Assembly (NCBI RefSeq): GCF_009765865.1
Contig: NZ_LMUQ01000012.1
Span: forward strand, 1-64,000
Origin: Acidisoma sp. L85
GTDB taxonomy: Bacteria > Pseudomonadota > Alphaproteobacteria > Acetobacterales > Acetobacteraceae
Reading direction: 5' to 3'
DNA: 64,000 nt
Both the position numbers and the translations under genes were made by a program. The notes under the pieces were generated by a model. The model saw only the letters and a list, made by a program, of their open reading frames with translations, had not been told where the DNA came from and ran no database searches. This document shows positions 49,433 to 58,221 of this stretch, in pieces; within the stretch, counting starts at the first letter, position 1; every line of letters starts with the position of its first letter.

Positions 49433-50209
49433 TCAAGCATTCGCGACGAAACCGCCGCCGTCAATAACGACCGCCTGCCCGGTGATGAAGGACGCGGCGT
49501 CGGAGCTCAGGAACAGCACCAGCTGGGCGATTTCCTTCGGGTCGCTGATGCGGCCCATCGGGATCAGGGGGATGACCGTGTCCTTGGCCCCCTGCTCGCT
49601 GCCGAACATATTGGTGAGCAGCGGCGTCATCACGGAACCGGGAGCGATGGCATTGACGCGGATATTTTTCTTCGCGACTTCCAGCGCCACCGAATTGGTC
49701 AGCCCAATCACCCCCCATTTGGACGCGCAATAAACCGCCGTGGTGGCAAAGCCCATGACACCGAACAACGACGAGGTATTCACGATCGCGCCACCGCCAT
49801 GCGCGAGCATGTGCGGCACCTGATATTTCAGGCCGAGGAAAATGCCCTTGAGGTTCACATCGACGATCTGGTCGAAATCCGCCTCGTCCAGCTCGTGAAC
49901 CAGTGCGGTCTTGCCGGGGATGCCGGCATTGTTGAAGGCGATGTCGATGCGGCCGAAACGGGCGGCGGCGCGCTCCACCAGCGCCTTGACCTCGGCATCG
50001 CGACGGACATCGACCTCGGAGAACTCGACCCCAACCTTGGTGGTGCGAGCAATTTCCTCCTTTAGGCTGGCACCCTCGGCGGCGCCGATGCCGGCGACGA
50101 AGACGTTGGCGCCAGCTTGGGCGAAGGCGAGCGACGTGGCGCGACCGATGCCGCTGGTGCCACCGATGATGAGCGCGGTTTTGCCCGAGAAGTCATAGGT
50201 CACATTCAT
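49433..50209 (-). CDS. Short-chain dehydrogenase/reductase
   Basis: A 258-residue classical SDR: ALIIGGTSGIGRATSLAFA (cofactor motif), DIAFNNAGIPGK, NTSSLFGVMG with the catalytic serine, and VYCASKWGVIGL with Tyr-Lys. The C-terminal SSDAASFITGQAVVIDGGG is typical of glucose-dehydrogenase/BacC-like members. It sits between the permease and the MBL gene in an ABC operon, so it probably oxidises a hydroxyl of the imported compound, perhaps to a lactone that the MBL enzyme opens (inference). Confidence 0.92.
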   Translation of the reverse strand: MNVTYDFSGKTALIIGGTSGIGRATSLAFAQAGANVFVAGIGAAEGASLKEEIARTTKVGVEFSEVDVRRDAEVKALVERAAARFGRIDIAFNNAGIPGKTALVHELDEADFDQIVDVNLKGIFLGLKYQVPHMLAHGGGAIVNTSSLFGVMGFATTAVYCASKWGVIGLTNSVALEVAKKNIRVNAIAPGSVMTPLLTNMFGSEQGAKDTVIPLIPMGRISDPKEIAQLVLFLSSDAASFITGQAVVIDGGGFVANA

Positions 50210-50243
50210 GCGGCTCTCCGAAGTTGTGGGGCACGCCGCCCCG

Positions 50244-51236
50244 CTATTTAACGATGCGGCTCAGCAGGCGATCCTGGCCGACCAGAACGGCGCCCACCAC
50301 GACCGCGCCTTTGATGACCATCTGCCAATAAGGCCCGACACCGAGCAGGTTGAGGCCGTTATTCAGCAGCGCGATAATCGCGACGCCGATAAAGGTGCGA
50401 TGCACGCCGCCGATACCGCCCGCCAACGACGTGCCGCCCACAACAATCGCGGCAATGGTGTTGAGCAGCAGATCCTGGCCCAAGGTCGGGCCGACTGCGC
50501 CTAGCCGTGACATGGCGAAAACCGCGGCGATGCCCGCCATCAGACCCGAGAAGGTGAAAGAGGCGATCTTGTAGCGCCCCACTGGCAACCCCGCCGTCCG
50601 GGCCACGATCTCCCCGCCGCCGATCACCAGCGCGAAGCGGCCGAACTTGGTCCAGATGCCGATCGCAACACAGATGAACCACAGCACCAAAGCGCAGAGC
50701 GCGATATTGGGCAGGTGGCGGATCAGTTGCCCGGTCGAGAGCGTATCGAGCACATCGGAATCGAACATGATCGCACGGCCGCTGAGGATGCTCAGCGCCA
50801 TGCCGGTGAAGATCGAGAGCGTGCCTAAGGTCACCACGAAACTCGGCACGCGCCCAGCGACGCAGATGGTGCCGTTCACGCCGCCACAGATCGCGCCGAG
50901 CAGCGCCGCCAGCGGCAAAATCATCAAGCCGTAATCGTGATTGGCGAGAAGGCTCACGCAGACCGAGCCGACCAGCAGCACGATCGCGCCCACGGAGAGG
51001 TCGATGCTGCCCATCAGGATCACGAAACTCGCGCCCAGCGAAGCGATGAGCAGTGTCGCGGCCTCGCCGGTGATGGCCGAGAAATTCCGCCAGCTCAGGA
51101 AGGGCGGCGACGCGATGCCAAAGACGACGATCAGCCCGACCACCACCAAAATCGGCAGCCACATGCCGCGATTGGCCCTGAGGGATTGCCAGACGGCATT
51201 CGGCGGCGTGGGGCGAGACGGGCTCGTCTGTGACAT
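50244..51236 (-). CDS. RbsC-type ABC transporter permease
   Basis: A 330-residue CUT2 permease with about ten membrane segments; IDLSVGAIVLLVGSVCVSLL and IVVGGTSLAGGIGGVHRT mark the family. ATG 51236 is chosen because a GAGAG ribosome site lies before it; the frame is open from a TTG at 51254 inside the ATPase gene. The permease follows the ATPase gene by 14 bases. Confidence 0.92.
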   Translation of the reverse strand: MSQTSPSRPTPPNAVWQSLRANRGMWLPILVVVGLIVVFGIASPPFLSWRNFSAITGEAATLLIASLGASFVILMGSIDLSVGAIVLLVGSVCVSLLANHDYGLMILPLAALLGAICGGVNGTICVAGRVPSFVVTLGTLSIFTGMALSILSGRAIMFDSDVLDTLSTGQLIRHLPNIALCALVLWFICVAIGIWTKFGRFALVIGGGEIVARTAGLPVGRYKIASFTFSGLMAGIAAVFAMSRLGAVGPTLGQDLLLNTIAAIVVGGTSLAGGIGGVHRTFIGVAIIALLNNGLNLLGVGPYWQMVIKGAVVVGAVLVGQDRLLSRIVK

Positions 51237-51250
51237 GCTCTGGGAATCTC

Positions 51251-52783
51251 TCAAGCGGCGCTGGGCAGCATATGCGGAATGAGGTCGTGTTCGGTGGGTT
51301 TCGCCTCGACCGGCGCGGCGATTTCGGCCACCACCCTCCCGCGCTGCATGATCAGGATGCGGTTCGAGAGGCCGATCAGCTCGATGAGTTCGTCGGTGAT
51401 CAGCACGATGCCAACGCCCTGCTCCGTCAGCCCGCGAATATGCGCGTAGATTTCCTCCTTGGCGCCGGCGTCCACACCGCGTGTCGGATTGTCGAGCACG
51501 AGCAGCTTGAGGTTCCGCTGCAGCCAGCGCGCGAGCACCACTTTCTGCTGGTTGCCGCCGGAGAGGTTGCGCAACGGCCCACCTGGCGAGCCGGAGCGTA
51601 TGCCCATTTCCCGCACAGCACGTTCAGCGGCGCGCCGCTCGCGCCGCAAGCGCCAGACACCAAGATGCGAGAAGCGGTCGGCGCTCGGCAGCGACAGGTT
51701 GATGGCGAGCGAGAGGTTCGGAATGATCCCCTCCACCAGCCGCTCGGCCGGAACGTAGCCGACGCCCTGGCGGATCAGCTGCGCGATGCGCGGCAGCCGG
51801 GCAGCGGCCCCGGCCAGCGCGATGGTGCCTTCCGCAGGCGGCTCGACTCCCGCGAGCGCCTTGCCGAAAGCGGATTTGCCGGAATCGAGCAAACCGCCCA
51901 GCCCGATGATCTCGCCCTCGCGGACATCGAAGGAGATCCCGTTGAAGCCGCGACCCTTGAGGCCCTTCACGCTGCAAAGCATGGGCTTGGCTACGGCCTG
52001 TTGCTGGCGTGCGACATGATAATAGTCGTCGGAGCGCTCCCGCCCGACCATCAGCGCGTAGATATCCGTCTCCCCGGTCGTCTTCGGGTCGAGCTTTTCC
52101 GAAAGCCTGCCGTCCCGCATCACATGCATGGCGTCACTCACCGCCCGCACTTCCGAAAGGCGATGCGAGACGAAAACGAAGGAGGCCTGGGCTTTCAGCC
52201 GCAGGAGCAGATCGAAAAAGGCCGTCTCGTCCTCGCGATCCAGCGCCGAGGTCGGCTCGTCCAGCAAAACGACCGGATCCTCGAGCCCGAGGAGATGGCG
52301 CGGCGCCAGACAGGCGCGCGCGATCTCGATCGCCTGGCGCTTGGAAAAATCGTAGCCGCTGGTGACGCGGCGGACATCGACATCGAGCCCGGCATCCTCG
52401 ACGATCTTCTCCGCCACCGCGATCATCGCCCGCTTGTCGAGAAACTGACCCAGCCGCGTGAAGCGATGCTCCTGTGACAGAACCAGGTTTTCGTAGACGG
52501 GAATATTCGCGACCAGCGCCTGCTCCTGAAAGACGCGCGTCACACCGCGCGCGAAGGCGTCAGCGAAACTCTGGGGCCGGTAGTCACTCCCCTTCAGCCT
52601 CATCGTCCCCGCATCGGCGCGCTCGAGGCCGGTGACGATATTGAACAGGGTCGATTTGCCCGCACCGTTTTCCCCGACCAGACCGATGATCGATCTGGGG
52701 GGCACGGCCATCGTCACGTCATGAAGCACCGGAATAGGCCCGAAGCTTTTCGACACGCCTTCGATGCGAAGCAGATCCGTCAT
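51251..52783 (-). CDS. RbsA-type sugar ABC ATPase (two ATP-binding domains)
   Basis: A 510-residue CUT2 ATPase. Domain 1: GENGAGKSTL, with DEPTSALDRED as Walker B. Domain 2: a degenerate Walker A (GLLDSGKSAF), LSGGNQQKVVLARWL and DNPTRGVDAG. The full-length signature of the class is present. It pairs with the binding protein before and the permease after it in one operon. Confidence 0.93.
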   Translation of the reverse strand: MTDLLRIEGVSKSFGPIPVLHDVTMAVPPRSIIGLVGENGAGKSTLFNIVTGLERADAGTMRLKGSDYRPQSFADAFARGVTRVFQEQALVANIPVYENLVLSQEHRFTRLGQFLDKRAMIAVAEKIVEDAGLDVDVRRVTSGYDFSKRQAIEIARACLAPRHLLGLEDPVVLLDEPTSALDREDETAFFDLLLRLKAQASFVFVSHRLSEVRAVSDAMHVMRDGRLSEKLDPKTTGETDIYALMVGRERSDDYYHVARQQQAVAKPMLCSVKGLKGRGFNGISFDVREGEIIGLGGLLDSGKSAFGKALAGVEPPAEGTIALAGAAARLPRIAQLIRQGVGYVPAERLVEGIIPNLSLAINLSLPSADRFSHLGVWRLRRERRAAERAVREMGIRSGSPGGPLRNLSGGNQQKVVLARWLQRNLKLLVLDNPTRGVDAGAKEEIYAHIRGLTEQGVGIVLITDELIELIGLSNRILIMQRGRVVAEIAAPVEAKPTEHDLIPHMLPSAA

Positions 52784-52805
52784 GCGCGCGTCCGGCGGGT
52801 TTGGC

Positions 52806-54134
52806 TCAGCCCTTCTTCATCGGCGAGGGGCCGAACATGTCGATCTTGTAGTGCGCCTTATATTCGTCCGCCACCGCCTGCGACTGGCCGTTTTGCCGCG
52901 CATCCATATAGGCCTTGGGATATTCCCAATTCGCCGGCTTCTTGATGCCCTGCCATTCGACATCCATGTCGAGCGGCGTCATCAGATCCTGCGGGTCCCA
53001 ATCCTTCGGATGCAAGACTTTAGACATCAGGCGATAGTCGAAGGGCGCGACATCGCCGTTGTTCACGTAACGCTCGAGATAGGTATCGACATTGTCGAGC
53101 GTCATCATCTTCGAACCCCAATGCATCATCCGCTCCGGGGCGCGGGGCTGCCAGCCATTCATGACGTCATAAAGTCGCGTCGTCATCATCGCGCCCATGA
53201 ACTGCGGGACATTCGCCGCCGTCGCCACCAACTGGCCGCGTTTGATGGCCGAGGCCGCTTCGGGATTGCCGTCTCCGGCGGAAACGATGAGCACGTCGTC
53301 GCCTGCTTTGAGCCCGGCGGTTTTGAGCGCGGCGATGGCGCCTGCGGCCTCCTCGTCATTGGCGGCGTAGATGCCGACCGCGTCGGGATGCCGGGTGAGT
53401 AGATCCTGCGCGGCCTTGTTTCCATCTTCCATGTTGAAGTTTCCGGGCAGGTCATCGACCAGCGTGAATTCCGGGAACGCCTTGAAGGCATCGTTGCGGC
53501 CCCGCGTGCGCAGAAGATCAGTGATGAAACCGGGAATACCGGTCAGGCCGATGATTTTGCCGCCCTTGCCAGTCTTCTTCTTGATCTCGGTCAGCAGCTT
53601 TGTGGTGACTTCAAAGGCCGCATGATAGTCGTCCGGATCCGCGTAGTAGGTGTAGTATTCGCTGGCATCGAAGGGCGTGAACCACGGCTCCGTCGCCCAG
53701 ACATTGGCGACCCAGGTTTTATTCTGTCCCGCCAGCTTCGCGATGCGTTTGATGTTGCTGCCGTCCGGCGCGTTGAGGATGACGCCGCCCAAACCACCGG
53801 CGGCTGCCAGTTGCTCGTATTGATCGAGCTGATGTTCGCTGTTCAGCTCTGCATCCGCCGAGGTGCTGCCGATCTTGAGAGCGGCCGTTGTGTCCTCGAC
53901 TGACTTCTTCACCGTCAGGCAATATTGCAGGCGAGAGGAGAAATACATATAGGCGATCTTGCCACTGGGCGCCGCGATCGCGGCCGTCGGCAGCCCAAGC
54001 GTGCGCGCGGCGGCACCGACCGCGACACCCGCCGTCACCAACTGCACAAAGTCCCGACGCGACACGCCACGCGTATCGAGACGATCGAGATGGCGATCGA
54101 TCAGCTTCTTGTCGGACAGGTCTGGAATGCGCAT
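52806..54134 (-). CDS. Sugar-type ABC substrate-binding protein with twin-arginine signal
   Basis: A 442-residue binding protein that begins with an unusually long N-terminal part: GVSRRDFVQLVTAGVAVGAA is a twin-arginine (SRRDF) signal with hydrophobic core and a cut near AIAA-PS. That implies export in a folded state through Tat instead of Sec. The mature domain matches the periplasmic binding protein type 1 (GGVILNAPDGSNIKRIAKLA, IYAANDEEAAGAIAALKTAG) with a C-terminal extension of about 100 residues. ATG 54134 has GGGGAAAC upstream. It heads the operon of five genes to 48501. Confidence 0.88.
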   Translation of the reverse strand: MRIPDLSDKKLIDRHLDRLDTRGVSRRDFVQLVTAGVAVGAAARTLGLPTAAIAAPSGKIAYMYFSSRLQYCLTVKKSVEDTTAALKIGSTSADAELNSEHQLDQYEQLAAAGGLGGVILNAPDGSNIKRIAKLAGQNKTWVANVWATEPWFTPFDASEYYTYYADPDDYHAAFEVTTKLLTEIKKKTGKGGKIIGLTGIPGFITDLLRTRGRNDAFKAFPEFTLVDDLPGNFNMEDGNKAAQDLLTRHPDAVGIYAANDEEAAGAIAALKTAGLKAGDDVLIVSAGDGNPEAASAIKRGQLVATAANVPQFMGAMMTTRLYDVMNGWQPRAPERMMHWGSKMMTLDNVDTYLERYVNNGDVAPFDYRLMSKVLHPKDWDPQDLMTPLDMDVEWQGIKKPANWEYPKAYMDARQNGQSQAVADEYKAHYKIDMFGPSPMKKG

Positions 54135-54207
54135 CGTTCGTTTCCCCAATTGACTGGCCGCCTTTCATTGGCGGCGCATATTGATTTAGTGCTTAACCGC
54201 GACCCAA

Positions 54208-54331
54208 AGATCCGTCATGGCACGCGAAGGCGTGCGGGGCACCCCGTGCCATCCACACCTTCTCTTTTCTAAGCAAGCAAGGCGCGGATGCGCGGCCTTC
54301 GCCGAGCATGACGTGGTGGAATGAGCACGGT
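54208..54331. repeat. Intergenic palindromic repeat, CCTTCGCCGAGCATGAC family (copy B)
   Basis: Matches 113-240 at both ends: AGATCCGTCATGGCACGCGA and GGCCTTCGCCGAGCATGACG with TGGTGGAATGAGC. Interior sequence has diverged and forms GGGGCACCCCGTGCC-type short stems. It sits between the SBP operon and the MBL/CMD/PrpD operon and may terminate transcription from the latter. Confidence 0.7.
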
Positions 54332-54352
54332 TCGAACCAAAGACACTCCGTT

Positions 54353-55165
54353 TCAGAAGGCACTCTGACGTGGCGGCACATCCAGGCGGGCGATGATGCC
54401 TTCGAGTTCGGGGCGCGGTGGCGGATAAAGCGCCATCACCAGAGGATCATGCCCGGGAATAATGTAGTCCCTTCCCGCTGCCTGGCGCCGCACGAGATCG
54501 AAAGCCTCAACGGCATCACCTGCATGGAAGACCGTCGTGAAGGGCCGCCCACTATCCATGTTCTCGAAATAGTGCAGAACATCGGAAGCCAGAACGACCC
54601 AGCCGCGCTGGGTATTGACCCGAAGAAATTGCAGCCCGCCCGAATGTCCGCTCGCGAGGTGCAAGGTAATGCCCGGCGCCAGTTCGTCATTGCCGCGATA
54701 GAAGGTCACCCGGCCGCCATAATTCAACCGCACGATGCCAACAACATCCTCGACCTCAAAGGCATGGTTGAGGAAGGGATGCCGCATATAGCGGCCGGTG
54801 GCGTAGTGAATCTCCGGCTCCTGGAGATGGAACTGCGCCACAGAAAACTTGTCGAAATTGCCGACGTGATCGTAGTGCAGATGTGTCAGCACCACATCCT
54901 TCACCGTCTCTGCGGAAAGCCCAACCAGAGATAGTGCCTCGATCGGATCGCGCAGAAATTCGCGTTTGCGCTTCACCGCCATTTCCGCGGTGAAGCCGGA
55001 ATCGATCACGAAGCTACGCTCCGCACCGATCGCCACCCACACGAAATAATCCATCCGCATCGGCCCATCATGCGGATCGCCGCCAAGGAAGTTATCGGCG
55101 CGACGGCCCTCGCGGGTCGCGTAGCGAATGGCGTAGAGTTCGTAGGTGGGCAGGCTATCGGGCAT
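54353..55165 (-). CDS. Metallo-beta-lactamase-fold hydrolase, N-acyl-homoserine-lactonase-like (second)
   Basis: A 270-residue MBL-fold enzyme with VLTHLHYDHVGNFD (HxHxDH), a His in ASGHSGGLQ and Asp in LASDVLHYFEN, plus IIPGHDPLVM near the C-terminus. It resembles the AttM/AiiA-like lactonase group. It is only distantly related to the gene at 48501. Encoded with CMD, PrpD and HIBDH-like genes, it probably hydrolyses a lactone or ester intermediate of a catabolic route; AHL degradation is an alternative. Confidence 0.8.
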   Translation of the reverse strand: MPDSLPTYELYAIRYATREGRRADNFLGGDPHDGPMRMDYFVWVAIGAERSFVIDSGFTAEMAVKRKREFLRDPIEALSLVGLSAETVKDVVLTHLHYDHVGNFDKFSVAQFHLQEPEIHYATGRYMRHPFLNHAFEVEDVVGIVRLNYGGRVTFYRGNDELAPGITLHLASGHSGGLQFLRVNTQRGWVVLASDVLHYFENMDSGRPFTTVFHAGDAVEAFDLVRRQAAGRDYIIPGHDPLVMALYPPPRPELEGIIARLDVPPRQSAF

Positions 55166-55185
55166 GCACCGCGCCTCGCTCTGGA

Positions 55186-55569
55186 TCAGCCCGCTTTAGC
55201 TTCTTCGGCGAAGACTTCGCGAGCGATGCGGAAAGCGTCGACGCCTGCGGGAATGCCGCAATAGACCGCGACCTGCAGAAAGACCTCCCGAATTTCGTCC
55301 TTCGAAACGCCGTTCTTCAGCGCGCCTTTCACATGCATCTTCAGCTCGTGCGGCCGGTTCAGCGCACTGATCATCGCGAGGTTGAGCAGGCTGCGTGTCT
55401 TGCGCGGCAGACCATCGCGGCCCCAAATCGCGCCCCAGCAATATTCGGTGGTGAGTTCCTGCATCGGCATGTTGAAGTCGTCAGCGGTCTTGAAGGAGTT
55501 CTCCACGAACTCCGCCCCCAGGATCGACTTGCGAATTTCGAGCCCGCGTTCGAAGACTTCGTTGGTCAT
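55186..55569 (-). CDS. Carboxymuconolactone decarboxylase family protein
   Basis: A 127-residue all-helical protein of the CMD/AhpD-like family. WGRDGLPRKTRSLLNLAMIS, HVKGALKNGVSKDEI and VAVYCGIPAGVDAFRIA are typical of PcaC-like 4-carboxymuconolactone decarboxylases. The usual catalytic Cys of AhpD (CxxC) is absent, so it is the CMD type. True PcaC function needs other protocatechuate genes, which are absent here; a decarboxylase or lactone-acting role in this cluster is inferred. Confidence 0.85.
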   Translation of the reverse strand: MTNEVFERGLEIRKSILGAEFVENSFKTADDFNMPMQELTTEYCWGAIWGRDGLPRKTRSLLNLAMISALNRPHELKMHVKGALKNGVSKDEIREVFLQVAVYCGIPAGVDAFRIAREVFAEEAKAG

Positions 55570-55585
55570 GGCTTTCTCCTTGATT

Positions 55586-56950
55586 CTAGCTCTGCGTCAG
55601 TGCTGCGATAACGCCGACATCGTCCAGCTTCTCCAGACGCGATACAGCCTCCTCCAGCGCCGCCGCCTTGCTGCCACCAAGGATCGCGGAGGCGGCATCG
55701 CGGAAACGCTGCACGACACCCTCTGGCGTCGCCGGCACGACATCGGGAAGGCTGCGCGTACGCTTGGTGCCGTCCTTCAGCGTTACTTCAACGGAGGCAC
55801 CCTGCCGGCCCGGATAGGCCGAAGTGAACTCCGCCCCCTCCTCGACCGTGAGTTTCTGCGCAAGTTGTATGATCGCCGGATCGTCAAGCCTGCGGTAGTT
55901 TTCTTCGGAGACGCCACCATGCACCAGAGCGGCGGCGACACCGAAATGGATGCTCATCTTCGCCTGCAGGATGCGGCCGAAGGGTCCCGCATAATCGCAG
56001 CCGGGGTACATCACCATGGCGCGGGTGCCGCGCACGCGAATGGCCTGCACATCGCCGGGGCGAACCCCGTCCTCGCGTGCCAATAGCAGCATCACCTGGC
56101 ACGGCGTTTGAGCGAAGTTACAGGCAGGAACCGGCTTGTTATAGACGCTCAGGATCTCCGGCGTATCATCCGCAAACAGCGTGATGGCGGGGATCGGGTT
56201 GCCCGGTCGATAGGCCGCGAAAAGCCCCGCCGCGCCGTCCAGCACGCGTTCGGAGGATCGCGCGCCGAGCGCCGCCAACTCGACCGAAGTCACGGAATTG
56301 CGCGCCGCGAAACCGGCATGGAAAAACATCTCGTCGCTACCCGTCGCAGGCCATTCGTTGAGGCCACTCAAGGTATTGACCGCGAGGGACAGTGCACTCG
56401 CCGTTTCCTCCTCGCTGAGCCCCATCATCCGCGACCCCGCGATTGCCGCCGCGACCGGCCCCGCGAACCCGGTCGGGCGGAAGAAGCGTGCGAATTCCGA
56501 GGTGATCAGCGCGCGGCCAAAACGCCCGCCCGCCTCATAGCCAAGAATTGCCGCCTCGATGAAGTCGCGCCCGCTGACAGGGCGGCGCGCCGCAAGCGCC
56601 AGCAATGTCGGCATGATGACGACGCCAAGGTGGCTGATGCTGCCGGTATGCATATCCTCCCGCACCAGCCCATGCCCCATCACCGCATTGGCGAAGGCCG
56701 CTTGCGGCACCGGCGCGCGATGCGCGGTGCCGAGAACCGGCGCCGCGCCCTGCTCCATGGTCGCGAATCGGATGGCCTGCACCGAAATCGGCAAATCCCG
56801 AGATTCCAGCGCGCAGGTGAGGAAATCGAGCAGGCAGATGCGCAGCTTCTCGGCCGCTTCGGCGGCGCGCGGAATTGTCGCGGTCAGAGCCGCATGCGCG
56901 ATGCCGCGACAAAGCGGAACGCCTGCATCAAATGTCTGCATGCCATCCAT
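55586..56950 (-). CDS. MmgE/PrpD family protein
   Basis: A roughly 454-residue protein of the 2-methylcitrate dehydratase (PrpD/MmgE) family. Landmarks are an all-alpha N-terminal domain, DFLTCALESRD, GTAHRAPVPQAAFANAVMGH near residue 80, FHAGFAARNSVTSVELAALG and the lid region toward the C-terminus. Family members dehydrate or isomerise tricarboxylic-type acids; several have unknown substrates. Start at ATG 56950 overlaps the preceding stop as TGATG; a GTG one codon upstream is possible. Confidence 0.88.
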   Translation of the reverse strand: MDGMQTFDAGVPLCRGIAHAALTATIPRAAEAAEKLRICLLDFLTCALESRDLPISVQAIRFATMEQGAAPVLGTAHRAPVPQAAFANAVMGHGLVREDMHTGSISHLGVVIMPTLLALAARRPVSGRDFIEAAILGYEAGGRFGRALITSEFARFFRPTGFAGPVAAAIAGSRMMGLSEEETASALSLAVNTLSGLNEWPATGSDEMFFHAGFAARNSVTSVELAALGARSSERVLDGAAGLFAAYRPGNPIPAITLFADDTPEILSVYNKPVPACNFAQTPCQVMLLLAREDGVRPGDVQAIRVRGTRAMVMYPGCDYAGPFGRILQAKMSIHFGVAAALVHGGVSEENYRRLDDPAIIQLAQKLTVEEGAEFTSAYPGRQGASVEVTLKDGTKRTRSLPDVVPATPEGVVQRFRDAASAILGGSKAAALEEAVSRLEKLDDVGVIAALTQS

Positions 56951-57843
56951 CACGCGCGCACCTCCACTCCCGCCCAGGTCTCGATATTCCGGACCATGGA
57001 TGTGAAATCGGACTCCGGCCCATAAACGGCATTCGTCACCGCCAGCATTTGCCGCACCATGGCGCCCACCGGCATCGGAATGCCCATCGCCTCAGCCTCA
57101 TCCAGGCAAAGGCGCACATCCTTGTAGGATAGCCCAGTCATGAAGCCGTAATCGAAAGTCCCCTCCAGCACGGATTTGGGGAACTTGTCCTGGATCGCGC
57201 TGTTGCGACCGCTGCTGACATTGATGACGTCGATCATCACCTTGGGGTCAAGCCCCGCCTTCATGCCCATCACCATGCCTTCGGCGGAGATCGCCATGGC
57301 ACAGGCCGCCAGAAGATTGTTGATCAGCTTGAGGGTCTGCGCCGAACCCGGCTTTTCGCCGATGTAGAAGAGATTGCCGAAAATCGCGAGCAGCGCTTCG
57401 ACCTCGCCATAGCTCGCCTTCGGGCAGGAAACCATCACCGCCAGAGTGCCGTTCTTGGCGCCCTTGATCCCGCCGCTGACCGGGGCATCGACCGAGATGA
57501 TGCCATGTTCGCGCAAACCCTCCGCGACGCTCGATGCGACGCGCGAGCCGGTGGTGGAGAGATCGACGAAGATCTTGGCGCGGCCGCCATGGGCCACACC
57601 GTCCTCGCCCAGTGCGACCTTCTGCACCACGGCCGGGCTCGGCAGGCTGGCGAAAACGATATCCGAGGCGGCGGCGACCTCTGCGGGAGAGCCGGCGCGC
57701 GTGGCGCCCTCTCTGACGAGCGCGTCCACCACAGCGGAGCTGGGGTCTGTGACGACTACGGCATGCCCCGCAGCGAGCAGCCGTTGCGTCATGAAACCGC
57801 CCATGCGGCCGACGCCGACAAAGCCTAGTTGCTGACCTGACAC
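56950..57843 (-). CDS. 3-hydroxyisobutyrate-dehydrogenase-like beta-hydroxyacid dehydrogenase
   Basis: A 297-residue NAD-dependent enzyme. Cofactor motif FVGVGRMGGFMTQRL (about 8-22), substrate-binding DAPVSGGIKGAKNGTLAVM (about 118-136) and catalytic Lys in TLKLINNLLAACAMA (about 171) define the beta-hydroxyacid dehydrogenase family. Substrate could be a tartronate-semialdehyde-, hydroxyisobutyrate- or related acid. It is first of the operon HIBDH-PrpD-CMD-MBL and divergent from the LysR gene. Confidence 0.9.
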   Translation of the reverse strand: MSGQQLGFVGVGRMGGFMTQRLLAAGHAVVVTDPSSAVVDALVREGATRAGSPAEVAAASDIVFASLPSPAVVQKVALGEDGVAHGGRAKIFVDLSTTGSRVASSVAEGLREHGIISVDAPVSGGIKGAKNGTLAVMVSCPKASYGEVEALLAIFGNLFYIGEKPGSAQTLKLINNLLAACAMAISAEGMVMGMKAGLDPKVMIDVINVSSGRNSAIQDKFPKSVLEGTFDYGFMTGLSYKDVRLCLDEAEAMGIPMPVGAMVRQMLAVTNAVYGPESDFTSMVRNIETWAGVEVRA

Positions 57844-58221
57844 TTCTACCCCCTGCGGCGCTTGCCGCCCCGGCCTATTCGCCTCTCGCCCGCATCACCA
57901 TCGCCACAAGCGGCATATCAGCCTGCGGCGGCGACGTATCCTGTCGCCGAGCCGCGGTCGCTGCGGCTTCTCCCGGAATCCTGCGCCAACGCCGGGCGGC
58001 GTGACGCATAATCCCATGCCCATTTGTCCAATCGGATGGAAATAGGCGCGAGATGCGCCTGCTCGAATGTTTCCCGGGCACTTAGCGGACCCTTGCATGG
58101 TCGGAAGGCTAGCGGCGCGGCTGGTCCCGTGCCAGATTGCGCGGCGGCTATAGCAGCTATGATCACCGCGACAGGAGTGGCGCGGATGGGCCAAGCTTAG
58201 CGTTTACCGACTGGAACCCGC
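57844..58221. promoter_or_regulatory. Divergent control region between the HIBDH operon and the LysR gene
   Basis: A 378-base gene-free stretch with two promoters expected. The palindrome ATAGCAGCTAT lies 61 bases before the LysR start. Open frames inside (57875-58081, 57895-58194) are Arg/Ala/Ser-rich shadows without ribosome sites and are not called. Confidence 0.6.
58150..58160. promoter_or_regulatory. Operator-like palindrome ATAGCAGCTAT, copy 2
   Basis: Identical to 47659-47669. Positioned about 60 bases upstream of the LysR start, where autoregulatory LysR sites normally lie (known of the family), and between the LysR gene and the divergent catabolic operon. Confidence 0.7.
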
